64,000 nt of DNA, taken from NCBI GenBank assembly GCA_038250905.1, contig JBBSBV010000012.1, positions 36,484 through 100,483 of the forward strand. Reading direction: 5' to 3'. Position numbers and translations under genes: made by a program. Position 1 is the first letter of the stretch, and each line of letters opens with the position of its first letter. Origin of the DNA: JAENVU01 sp038250905 (GTDB taxonomy: Bacteria > Actinomycetota > Acidimicrobiia > IMCC26256 > JAENVU01). The notes beneath the pieces are model-generated. The model ran no database searches. It was not told the DNA's origin and was given only the letters and a program-made list of their open reading frames with translations. Shown one piece after another: positions 1 through 8,175 of this stretch.

Positions 1-2
1 CC

Positions 3-1370
<1,368 letters not shown>

Positions 1371-1373
1371 GCG

Positions 1374-1583
1374 TCAGGCGCCGCGACGGTTGTATTCCTC
1401 GTCGGGGTCCCACGGCTCTTTGTCCTTGCCGTCGTCGCCGTCGTCCTCGAGATACACGATGCCGGCGTCGTCGTCGTCGATGTCCGCGAGCGTGCCTCGA
1501 CCCTCACGGAACATGCCGTCGTCGAAGCCCTGCTTGAGTTCTCGAGCCTCGCGGAAGCGACGTGCTCGTCCTTTTCTGGCCAT
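1374..1583 (-). CDS. Small acidic hypothetical protein (69 aa)
   Basis: I do not recognise a family. The N-terminal third is basic (MARKGRARRFREAR) and the rest is strongly acidic, with a run of four Asp near residue 36 and DDGDDGKDKEPWDPDEEY towards the C-terminus. There is no signal peptide or membrane segment. The ATG at 1583 is preceded by a purine-rich ribosome site (GGGGGTAGGTGA), and an AT-rich patch GATAAT lies further upstream, so the gene looks genuine. It converges on aceE with only 3 bp between stop codons. The charge pattern suggests a nucleic-acid- or ribosome-associated protein, but this is only a guess. Confidence 0.6.
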   Translation of the reverse strand: MARKGRARRFREARELKQGFDDGMFREGRGTLADIDDDDAGIVYLEDDGDDGKDKEPWDPDEEYNRRGA

Positions 1584-1665
1584 TCACCTACCCCCGACGG
1601 GCCGATCGGCCATACAGCGGGCCGTCATTATCTCGCATCCGGACCCCGTATGTGAAACCACGGCG

Positions 1666-2355
1666 TCAGAACTTTTCCTGGGCCGCTGGAACACCGTCGA
1701 GGAACGGGCGATTCCCGTACCGATCGACGTGCAGAACCTCGCTGACCGGCCGACGCGTCGTCGGTCCGTATCCACCCCGCATCGGCCATCCGAGCGGTAT
1801 CACGGCGCACGGCGTGACGCCCGAAGGTAGCCCGAGCGTGCGGCGGACGAGCATCCGATTCCAGAGCGGCAGCGTGGTGAGGGTGGCGCCCAGCCCCAGG
1901 GATCGGGCCGCGAGGAGCAGGTTCTGGATAGCGGGGAACATCGACGCGTAGAAGGTGGTGCGGCCGATGTGGGTGTGGCCCGGGCGCCCGTGGAGGCACG
2001 CGACCACGATCACCGGCGCATTCTCGAAGTGATCGGCCTGCCACTGGACCGCGGCGAGCATCCGGGCCGCCCGAAGATCACCGCGGGCGCGGCCCTTGGC
2101 CACCCGCCGGTAGATCGAGAAGGCCTGCCGGTTGAGCCGGGCGAGTTGGTGCTTCACGTCGCCGTCGCGGATCACGATGAACTCCCACGACTGGGCGTTG
2201 CTCCCCGTCGGGGCCCGCACCGCGAGTTCCAGGACCGCCTGGATCGTCTCGTCGTCCACCGGATCGGTGCGCAAGCGACGCACGGCCCGCTGGGTCCGCA
2301 TCGCCTCGGCCAACGGCATGTCGAAGCCATCGGCAACTTCTGAGAAATCTGGCAT
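1666..2355 (-). CDS. Nitroreductase-family FMN oxidoreductase
   Basis: A 229-residue protein of the nitroreductase fold. The FMN phosphate-binding start TQRAVRRLRTDPVDD is near residue 21 and the APTGSNAQSWEF motif near residue 48. A later AIQNLLLAARSLGLGATLTT segment matches the helix lining the flavin site. Family members reduce nitroaromatics, quinones or other electrophiles with NAD(P)H; the physiological substrate cannot be read from sequence. It is transcribed away from tRNA-Val. The ATG at 2355 has a G-rich stretch (GGGGGG) just upstream. Confidence 0.85.
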   Translation of the reverse strand: MPDFSEVADGFDMPLAEAMRTQRAVRRLRTDPVDDETIQAVLELAVRAPTGSNAQSWEFIVIRDGDVKHQLARLNRQAFSIYRRVAKGRARGDLRAARMLAAVQWQADHFENAPVIVVACLHGRPGHTHIGRTTFYASMFPAIQNLLLAARSLGLGATLTTLPLWNRMLVRRTLGLPSGVTPCAVIPLGWPMRGGYGPTTRRPVSEVLHVDRYGNRPFLDGVPAAQEKF

Positions 2356-2423
2356 CGGTCCCCCCGGTGGTGGCCGACGATCGTACTAGTGCGCCCGGGC
2401 TGCTCCGGGCACGGTGCACTGGC

Positions 2424-2429
2424 TATCCT
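2424..2429 (+). promoter_or_regulatory. Candidate -10 element of tRNA-Val
   Basis: TATCCT lies 9 nt before the mature 5' end of the tRNA, a suitable distance for a short 5' leader. It is the only AT-containing hexamer there. A matching -35 is not obvious. Confidence 0.4.
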
Positions 2430-2438
2430 CGGACGCTC

Positions 2439-2512
2439 GGGCGATTGGCACAGTTGGTTAGCGCGCTGCCTTCACACGGCAGAGGTCGTGGGTTCGAATC
2501 CCGCATCGCCCA
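2439..2512 (+). tRNA. tRNA-Val, anticodon CAC
   Basis: A 74-nt cloverleaf folds cleanly. The acceptor arms are GGGCGAT (2439-2445) and ATCGCCC (2505-2511) with discriminator A2512. The anticodon stem is CTGCC/GGCAG around the loop TTCACAC, with anticodon CAC at 2473-2475. The T-arm is GTGGG-TTCGAAT-CCCGC. The anticodon reads GUG (Val), a frequent codon at this base composition. CCA is not encoded: the bases after the discriminator are CCG. No integrase or attachment-site duplication is visible nearby. Confidence 0.97.
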
Positions 2513-2632
2513 CCGAGAACCTGCGGCTCACAGCGGTGCAGAGGGCGGGGTTTGGTCGGCCCACGCCGTGTTCGCGACCCCGACGCGATCCACCGAGGTT
2601 CAGAGATGTAGGCGGCTGCCAGCCCCTCGGGT

Positions 2633-3088
2633 TCACCCGCCGGTGGTCGTGATCTGGAATACCGGATGGTCGGGTCCGATCCGCAGCAGGTCCTCGTCGG
2701 TGGAGTTGGCATCGACGCCGTCGAAGAAGACGCCGACTTCCATCTTCCAGCGGCGTAGATACGCACGGAGGATCGCCGGCTTGTCCGCTTCGGAGAGCTC
2801 CGAGGCATGAAACCGTTGGGTGTGTCGGCCGAGGCGGAGGCAACCTTCACCAGCCACGCGGAGGTTGCGAACCCATTGCGTGGTGCCCCGCGGGGCAACG
2901 AGGTACGTCTGCCCGTCGTGGCTCAACAGATTGACCGGTGTCTCCCGGATCTGGCCGGTGGTGCGCCCCCGGACTTGGAGGAGACGGGAGCCCCAGACGC
3001 TCACGCCGCCTCGGGTTGCCAAGGCGACACCGCGATTGAAGACGTTCCGGGTGAACCAGCCGGGCTTCCTGTATTGCTCGTCAGACAT
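2633..3088 (-). CDS. F420H2-dependent (Ddn-type) nitroreductase/quinone reductase family protein
   Basis: A 151-residue protein of the deazaflavin-dependent nitroreductase family (DUF385/Ddn), which uses reduced cofactor F420 to reduce quinones or nitro compounds, often near the membrane. Family hallmarks are visible: GGVSVWGSRLLQVRGRTTG in the N-terminal half, then YLVAPRGTTQWVRNLR and a long hydrophilic C-terminal half. An in-frame ATG exists at 3106, but ATG 3088 is chosen because GGGAG lies about 9 nt before it. The gene implies that the host makes F420, in keeping with an actinobacterium. Confidence 0.85.
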   Translation of the reverse strand: MSDEQYRKPGWFTRNVFNRGVALATRGGVSVWGSRLLQVRGRTTGQIRETPVNLLSHDGQTYLVAPRGTTQWVRNLRVAGEGCLRLGRHTQRFHASELSEADKPAILRAYLRRWKMEVGVFFDGVDANSTDEDLLRIGPDHPVFQITTTGG

Positions 3089-3333
3089 TGACCAAACTCC
3101 CTTCATGGTTGGGCCGCGGGCACGGTGAGTTCACCCATGACCAACGCGACCGGTCCACGAATGATTCCGACCGGCGATACCGCCGCAGGGTCGGGATGGG
3201 CGACCCGTCGACCGTGCACCGCCGACGAAGCGAGACCCAGGAAGGGCAGACGCGGCGCCCACCAGAGATCTCCTCGAAGTCTTCACACCCTGTCGTGGAG
3301 CGCAGCCGCGCACGATCGGTACCCTCGTTGCTC

Positions 3334-4128
3334 ATGCGCAGAAGGCTTCAGGACCTGTTCGACGCGGCGTGGCGAGCGCCCAAGACCTTCCTCACCGTGA
3401 TGGTGGGGCTGGGGATCCTCGGGCTCTCCGGACTGGTGTTCCTCGGCGCCTCGGAAGACGTGATCCAGGGCAACGGAGCGGAGAAGCTCGACGCGCAACG
3501 ACTCGGTTGGATCGTCCAGCACCGGTCGGGGACCCTCGTCGCGATGGCACGGATCCTCGACACTGCCGCCAGCGTCCCGGTCGTGGTGTTGCTCGCCCTG
3601 GCCCTGGGAATCTGGCTCTGGCGCCGCGGCCTTCCGGTCGCCATCGCCGGACTGCCCCTGGCGTCGTTCCTCGTCGCCGAATCGCTGGTTGCGGTCCTGA
3701 AGCCACTCGTCGGCCGGGCTCGGCCGGGCGCTGCGCTCCGGCTGGTCACCGAAACCGAACCGTCATTCCCCTCCGGACACGCGACCGGCGCGTCGGCGTT
3801 CGTGGTCAGCGCCGCCGTGATCGTCGCGATCTTCGTGTTGCGGCGGCCGCTCGGCCGACTCCTCACCCTCCTCGCGGGCCTGCTCCTTCCCGCCCTGGTC
3901 GCCGGCAGCCGTCTCGAACTGGGCGTCCACTGGCCGACCGACGTGGTCGCGGGACTGGCGCTCGGGGTGGGCACCGCGGTGGTGGTCGGCGGCGTCGCGC
4001 TATGGATCATGAGTCACCCCGATCCGCGACCGACCGCATCGTCGCAACGACGGACCGTGCTCCGGGCCCGGCTCGTGGCACTCCTCACCAAGAGTCGCTG
4101 GAGCGATCCCATGGTTGCGTCCAGCTGA
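3334..4128 (+). CDS. Membrane-associated PAP2-family phosphatase
   Basis: A 264-residue integral membrane protein with about five hydrophobic segments. It has the three-part phosphatidic acid phosphatase signature: K123-P-L-V-G-R-A-R-P, then P-S-G-H149, then S-R-L-E-L-G-V-H199-W-P-T-D. H149 and H199 are the expected catalytic residues and act on the outer membrane face. Family members dephosphorylate phosphatidate, diacylglycerol pyrophosphate or undecaprenyl pyrophosphate; the substrate is not determined here. The frame stays open back to 3088, but ATG 3334 starts the homologous region and follows a TACCCT box (3320-3325) by 8 nt. Confidence 0.88.
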   Translation: MRRRLQDLFDAAWRAPKTFLTVMVGLGILGLSGLVFLGASEDVIQGNGAEKLDAQRLGWIVQHRSGTLVAMARILDTAASVPVVVLLALALGIWLWRRGLPVAIAGLPLASFLVAESLVAVLKPLVGRARPGAALRLVTETEPSFPSGHATGASAFVVSAAVIVAIFVLRRPLGRLLTLLAGLLLPALVAGSRLELGVHWPTDVVAGLALGVGTAVVVGGVALWIMSHPDPRPTASSQRRTVLRARLVALLTKSRWSDPMVASS

Positions 4129-4200
4129 CCGGTGGGCGCATCGGGCAGGCCCGGGGCGTCGAGAACACGGGACCGGGTGTTGCGCAACCGGCGTAACCGG

Positions 4201-4413
4201 TCAGACGCGCTGACCCGCGAGTTGCGCCATCTCGATCCAGTTCTCGACCGCACCTTCGAGCGCGACGACGCGTCGTCGCGCTTCGATGAGGCTCGTCCGG
4301 GCCACGCCGAGTTGGTTGCGGGCACTCTCGATGTTGCCGCGGAGCAGTTCGTCCACCGTCATGGAGCCGCGGGAGGGCCTCGTACGTCGTTCGTTCGTGA
4401 TCAGATCGGTCAT
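4201..4413 (-). CDS. Small hypothetical helical protein (70 aa)
   Basis: No family recognised. The product is mostly predicted helix rich in Arg, Glu and Ala, with a segment running from NIESARNQLGVARTSL into EARRRVVALEGAVEN that has heptad-like hydrophobic spacing and could form a coiled coil. An ATG at 4425 is in frame, but ATG 4413 is preferred because AGGA precedes it by about 6 nt. It lies between the convergent PAP2 gene and the divergent protease gene. A broadly similar small helical protein is encoded at 17227-17433, though I see no clear homology between them. Confidence 0.5.
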   Translation of the reverse strand: MTDLITNERRTRPSRGSMTVDELLRGNIESARNQLGVARTSLIEARRRVVALEGAVENWIEMAQLAGQRV

Positions 4414-4561
4414 CGGGTTCCTCATTGTGCAGTCGGACCGGGGTCCGTGGTTCTTGGGGGGACTCCCACAACGACGCGGGGGTCGGCCGAGTTCCCACCG
4501 GTTCCACCGGGATCCCCAAATTTCGGGAGCGGTCCCGCGAAGGAACTGCGCCCCGGACCGG

Positions 4562-4567
4562 TAGAAT
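4562..4567 (+). promoter_or_regulatory. Candidate -10 element upstream of the subtilase gene
   Basis: TAGAAT is a good -10 match in a GC-rich region. It leaves a leader of roughly 60 nt before ATG 4635. No convincing Shine-Dalgarno sequence precedes that ATG. Confidence 0.4.
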
Positions 4568-4634
4568 CACCAGCTCTCAATCGACCGTTGTGGGCCCATT
4601 CGCGGCAACGACGACGAACCAAGATGGGTTTCGC

Positions 4635-6968
4635 ATGCGTGGTGGTCCTCGGAATCGGACACTGGTCAGCCTCGTCCTGGCCGGCACGCTTGCCGCGTGG
4701 GCGATGGGTCCGACGGGGAGTGCCGGTGCGGTGAGCTCGCCCGACCCCGGGGCGTCGCACGCCGCGGCCACGCCTACATCGTCCGCGCCCGCAACGGCCC
4801 AGCTGGCCGACGACCGGCTCATCGTGACGCTGGTCCCCGGGACCTCGGCCGACGCCGGCGCGGCGATCGCGGCGAACGCCGGCGCGCAACTGGAAGCCCG
4901 CGCCGGTGACACGCTCGTGCTCGATCCGGGTTCGTCGATCCAAGCGTCGTCGAGCCTGTCGAGCAACCCGCAGGTCAAGGTGGTGGAGCCGAACTACGCG
5001 CTGCACGCGGCCGTCGCACCCAACGACCCGCTCTTCCCGGACCAGTACGGCCTGGCCGACGCGCAGCCGGGTGGCATCCGTGCCGAGTCCGGCTGGAACG
5101 ACACCAAGGGCTCGCGCGACATCGTCGTCGGCGTCCTCGACAGCGGGATCAAGACGAACCACCCGGATCTCGCCGCCAACATCTGGACCAACCGAACCGG
5201 TGTCAACGGCTGTGCCTACGGCACGCACGGGTGGGATGCGTTCGCCAAGAACTGCTACCCGATCGACGACGCCGGACACGGCACGCACGTCGCCGGCATC
5301 CTCGGTGCGGTCGGCAACAACGGGATCGGCGTGAGCGGAGTGGCCCAGCGGGTTTCGCTCATGAGTCTCAAGATGCTCGACCTTCACGGCGGCGGCAATG
5401 TGGCGAGCGCCATCGGCGCGATCGATTTCGCGGTTGCGGCCAAGAGTGCCGGGGTGAACGTCCGCGTGTTGCAGGCGTCCTGGGATTCCTCGACCTATGT
5501 CAGCGCGATCCACGACGCGATCGTGCGGGCGAACAATGCCGGCATCCTCTTCGTCGCGGCAGCCGGGAACGGCCTCGACAACGACGGCGTCCCACGCAAT
5601 CTGGATACACCGGGGAACGACACGTATCCCTGCGAGGACCCGAGCCCCAATGTGATCTGCGTCGGTGCCTCGACGCCGACGGGCCAACTGGCGAACTTCT
5701 CGAACTACGGCGCCACTGCCGTCGATCTCGCGGCCCCCGGTTTCCGGATCGAGAGCACCGTTCCCCGTGGGTTGGTGCCGGGCTGCGACCCGGCGTCGGA
5801 CTACTGCCTCTTCGACGGAACGTCGATGGCCACCCCGATGGTCTCGGGTGCAGCCGTCGACATCCTCGCCGCCGAGCCGAACCTCTCGGTCAGCGCGTTG
5901 AAGGACCGGATCCTCACGACGGTCGACCCGCAGGCGTCGCTCGTCGGCAAGGTCGCGACCGACGGTCGGCTCGACGTCTGCAAGGCGCTGCCCAACTGTG
6001 ACGGTGGGCCCCAGGTGCGGCCGACGAAGCCCACGAACTTGCACGCGCAGGCCGGTGACCGATCGGTGCAGCTCCGCTGGGCGCTGCCGGACTCGAACGG
6101 CAACTCGTTCACGATCTCTTCGTACGAGGTCGACGGCCCGAACGGGATCACCAGCCTGCCGCTCACCGCGACGCGACTCACGATGACCGGCCTGACGAAC
6201 AACACGACGGTGCGGGTCAGGGTGCGCGCGGTCGGTTCCGGCGGCAACGGTCCGTGGGCCTCGAAGATGGTCCGCCCCTACGCGGGCGGTTACGTGGTCG
6301 AGGGATCCGGAGTCGCGGATCCGGTGGGAGTCGGCGGAAGGACGCCGAGTCCGATCTCGGACGGTCCGTTGTTCCCGGGTGATCTCGCCCGGGGCATCGC
6401 GATCGTCCCGGAAGGCACCGGGGGATACATCCTCGACGCCTTCGGCGGCCTGCACCGTTTCCGGATCGGCGCCACGAGTCCGCTCCCGCCGACCGCGACC
6501 GGCGCGCCGTACTGGCTCGGATGGGACATCGCACGCGGTGTGGCCACCTCGACCAACGGCGGGGGTTACATCCTCGACGGCTTCGGTGGCCTGCACCCCT
6601 TCGGGTCCGGGCCCCAGGCACGGCCGAGCGCGGCGAAGGGCGCTACGTATTGGCCGGGCTTCGACATCGCCCGTGGAGTCACCCTCAACGCCAAGGCAAC
6701 CGGCGGCTACGTGGCTGACGGCTACGGAGGTATCCACCGGTTCCGGGTCGGGAGCAGCGCCCTGCCGCCGAACACGACCGGTGGGCCGTATTGGCCGGGC
6801 TGGGACATCGTCCGCGGGATCGCCCTGGTGCCCGGGACGAGCGGCGGCTGGATGCTCGACGGCTTCGGCGGAATCCATCGGTTCGGCGCCGGCGGTGCAG
6901 CCCCGGCGGCTCCCTCGTCGGCCCCGTACTGGCCGGGCCAATACCGCGCCCGCGGATTGGGGCTCTGA
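4635..6968 (+). CDS. Secreted subtilisin-like serine protease with Fn3 domain and C-terminal repeats
   Basis: A 777-residue secreted S8 protease. The N-terminus has a signal peptide (MRGGPRNRT, then a hydrophobic run ending in GSAGA). An inhibitor-I9-like propeptide follows (DDRLIVTLVPGTSADAG ... VEPNYALH). The peptidase domain has the full triad: D169 in VGVLDSGI, H215 in GHGTHVAG and S397 in GTSMATP. A fibronectin type III domain spans about residues 460-550. Four 46-47-residue repeats end the protein (separate entry). Cys residues in the peptidase domain suggest disulfides outside the cell. ATG 4635 is chosen because it begins the signal peptide. The target protein is unknown. Confidence 0.9.
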   Translation: MRGGPRNRTLVSLVLAGTLAAWAMGPTGSAGAVSSPDPGASHAAATPTSSAPATAQLADDRLIVTLVPGTSADAGAAIAANAGAQLEARAGDTLVLDPGSSIQASSSLSSNPQVKVVEPNYALHAAVAPNDPLFPDQYGLADAQPGGIRAESGWNDTKGSRDIVVGVLDSGIKTNHPDLAANIWTNRTGVNGCAYGTHGWDAFAKNCYPIDDAGHGTHVAGILGAVGNNGIGVSGVAQRVSLMSLKMLDLHGGGNVASAIGAIDFAVAAKSAGVNVRVLQASWDSSTYVSAIHDAIVRANNAGILFVAAAGNGLDNDGVPRNLDTPGNDTYPCEDPSPNVICVGASTPTGQLANFSNYGATAVDLAAPGFRIESTVPRGLVPGCDPASDYCLFDGTSMATPMVSGAAVDILAAEPNLSVSALKDRILTTVDPQASLVGKVATDGRLDVCKALPNCDGGPQVRPTKPTNLHAQAGDRSVQLRWALPDSNGNSFTISSYEVDGPNGITSLPLTATRLTMTGLTNNTTVRVRVRAVGSGGNGPWASKMVRPYAGGYVVEGSGVADPVGVGGRTPSPISDGPLFPGDLARGIAIVPEGTGGYILDAFGGLHRFRIGATSPLPPTATGAPYWLGWDIARGVATSTNGGGYILDGFGGLHPFGSGPQARPSAAKGATYWPGFDIARGVTLNAKATGGYVADGYGGIHRFRVGSSALPPNTTGGPYWPGWDIVRGIALVPGTSGGWMLDGFGGIHRFGAGGAAPAAPSSAPYWPGQYRARGLGL
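6372..6968 (+). repeat. Tandem 46-47-residue repeats in the protease C-terminus
   Basis: Four repeats begin at bases 6372, 6513, 6651 and 6792, and a fifth is cut short at 6930. Spacings alternate 141, 138, 141, 138 bp. Each unit contains a W-x-G-W/F-D-I-x-R-G start, a G-G-Y/W-x-x-D-G/A-F/Y-G-G-I/L-H-x-F core and a Pro/Thr-rich linker ending in PY. The unit resembles a beta-propeller blade. Four units plus the truncated fifth would allow end-to-end ring closure, but this is inference. Confidence 0.8.
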
Positions 6969-7014
6969 GAACCGGTAAGCTGGGAGTCCCGCATCGCTTT
7001 CCCCCGAGGTTCGC

Positions 7015-7413
7015 ATGGCTACCGAGGACCAGATTCGCACCACGGTGGCCGCGTACGTCGACGCCTACAAGACCAACGATCGGGCGGCGTTCCTCGAACT
7101 CTGGGCGGCCGATGGAGTGTTGGAGGATCCGGTCGGCACCCCGTCGCACTCCGGGACCGCGGCGCTGGGCGCGTTCTGGGACGGTGCCCGGGAGCTGGCC
7201 GACAGCATCGAACTGGTCCCGGAGTCGGTGATCATCGCCGGTGGCGAAGCCGCGATGAACTTCGAGGTCCACGCCCACATGGGTGACGGCGGACTGGTGA
7301 TCAAGGTCATCGACATCATGACCTTCGACGACGACGGCAGGCTCACCACCGTGCGGGCCTACTGGGATATGGCTTCCGCGACCCCGCTGGAAACCGGAAC
7401 CACTGCAAGCTGA
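7015..7413 (+). CDS. SnoaL/NTF2-like (ketosteroid isomerase-type) protein
   Basis: A 132-residue protein with the cone-like alpha+beta NTF2 fold. Visible are the N-terminal helix (TTVAAYVDAYKTNDRAAFLELWA), the D-G-V-L-E-D-P-V-G-T-P strand/turn typical of steroid delta-isomerase relatives, and a C-terminal sheet (VIDIMTFDDDGRLTTVRAYWD). Members act as isomerases, hydratases or ligand carriers; the substrate cannot be assigned. A TAAGCT box lies about 38 nt before ATG 7015. A hairpin begins at the stop codon. Confidence 0.8.
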   Translation: MATEDQIRTTVAAYVDAYKTNDRAAFLELWAADGVLEDPVGTPSHSGTAALGAFWDGARELADSIELVPESVIIAGGEAAMNFEVHAHMGDGGLVIKVIDIMTFDDDGRLTTVRAYWDMASATPLETGTTAS

Positions 7414-7434
7414 CTCGTCGCGACCGCGGCGAGT
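7413..7434 (+). terminator. Hairpin directly after the SnoaL-like gene
   Basis: ACTCGTCGC and GCGGCGAGT pair over 9 bp with one G-U pair around a four-base loop. The hairpin begins at the last base of the stop codon. There is no U-tract, so it may be a Rho-assisted or weak terminator, or chance. Confidence 0.35.
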
Positions 7435-7485
7435 ATCGAAACCGACTGGCTCCGACAGGCTCCGGTCGGGCACAATGGAGACACG

Positions 7486-8160
7486 ATGCAGGTCGAATCC
7501 CGTGATTCCGTCTCTCTCAAGCCTGCCGAGCTCGACGAGCTCGGGCAGCTGCTCTCCGCCGTCGGACTCTCCGGCATGGACACGCAGCTCGAGGGCCACG
7601 TGGAGCACTTTCCCCTGATCGTGCTCGCCGCGATCGACGAGGACACCCATGGGTTCCTCTTCGGTTCGCTCGAGCGAGTGGGTGGGACGCCGTGCATCCT
7701 CTGGGGTCTCGGTGCCACCAAGAAGGGCCGCCAAGCCGGTCTCGCGGTGAAGGGCATGGTCGGCGAGCTCTACCGCCGGGCCGCGATCTCGTTCCCGGAC
7801 GAGGATGTCCTCGTGGCGGGCCGCATCGCCCACCCGGCCGCGTACGGGCTACTCCAGGGTCTCGCCGACGTCGTGCCGCGCCCGGACTACGCGCCCACGG
7901 GTGAGGAACGTGCGTGGGGTCGGCGGCTCGCCCGTCGGTTCGGCTGCGACACCCGCTACGACGATCGCGCCTTCCGCGTGACGCACAAGGGCAAGGGGAA
8001 AGCATCGCCCGAAGCGGTGCTCGACGCGAGCACCGTCAAGGGTGGCGGCAAGGCCGCGACCGAGGTGCTCGGCGAGGTCGACCCGATGCGCGGCGAGGCG
8101 GTCATCGCCTTCGGCTGGGCCACGGCCGACGCACTCGCGAACGGTCTCGGCCACAGCTGA
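7486..8160 (+). CDS. Conserved-looking hypothetical protein (224 aa)
   Basis: I cannot name the family. The protein is soluble and mixed alpha/beta. The central stretch (FLFGSLERVGGTPCILWGLGATKKGR, then a helix and FPDEDVLVAGRIAHPAAYGLL) loosely resembles the acetyl-CoA-binding half of GNAT proteins, but there is no clear Q/R-x-x-G-x-G/A motif. The C-terminal quarter is Lys/Gly-rich (THKGKGKASPEA ... KGGGKAATEV) and probably flexible. ATG 7486 is preceded by GGAG. It converges on the DUF255 gene with 15 bp between them. Confidence 0.6.
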   Translation: MQVESRDSVSLKPAELDELGQLLSAVGLSGMDTQLEGHVEHFPLIVLAAIDEDTHGFLFGSLERVGGTPCILWGLGATKKGRQAGLAVKGMVGELYRRAAISFPDEDVLVAGRIAHPAAYGLLQGLADVVPRPDYAPTGEERAWGRRLARRFGCDTRYDDRAFRVTHKGKGKASPEAVLDASTVKGGGKAATEVLGEVDPMRGEAVIAFGWATADALANGLGHS

Positions 8161-8175
8161 CCCACGGCGTCGGCG

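Noticed and set aside
2439..2512. tRNA-Val or tRNA-Leu as an integration site of a genomic island
   Set aside because: No integrase, no duplicated tRNA 3' end and no foreign-looking gene follows either tRNA.
4129..4200. Palindrome GTTGCGCAAC between PAP2 and the small minus-strand gene as a terminator
   Set aside because: Only 10 bp with no usable loop and several competing GC-rich pairings; not distinct enough to list.
4422..7043. An 873-codon open frame antisense to the subtilase gene
   Set aside because: Shadow of a strongly supported secreted protease; the product is Arg/Gly/Asp-rich with no recognisable domain.
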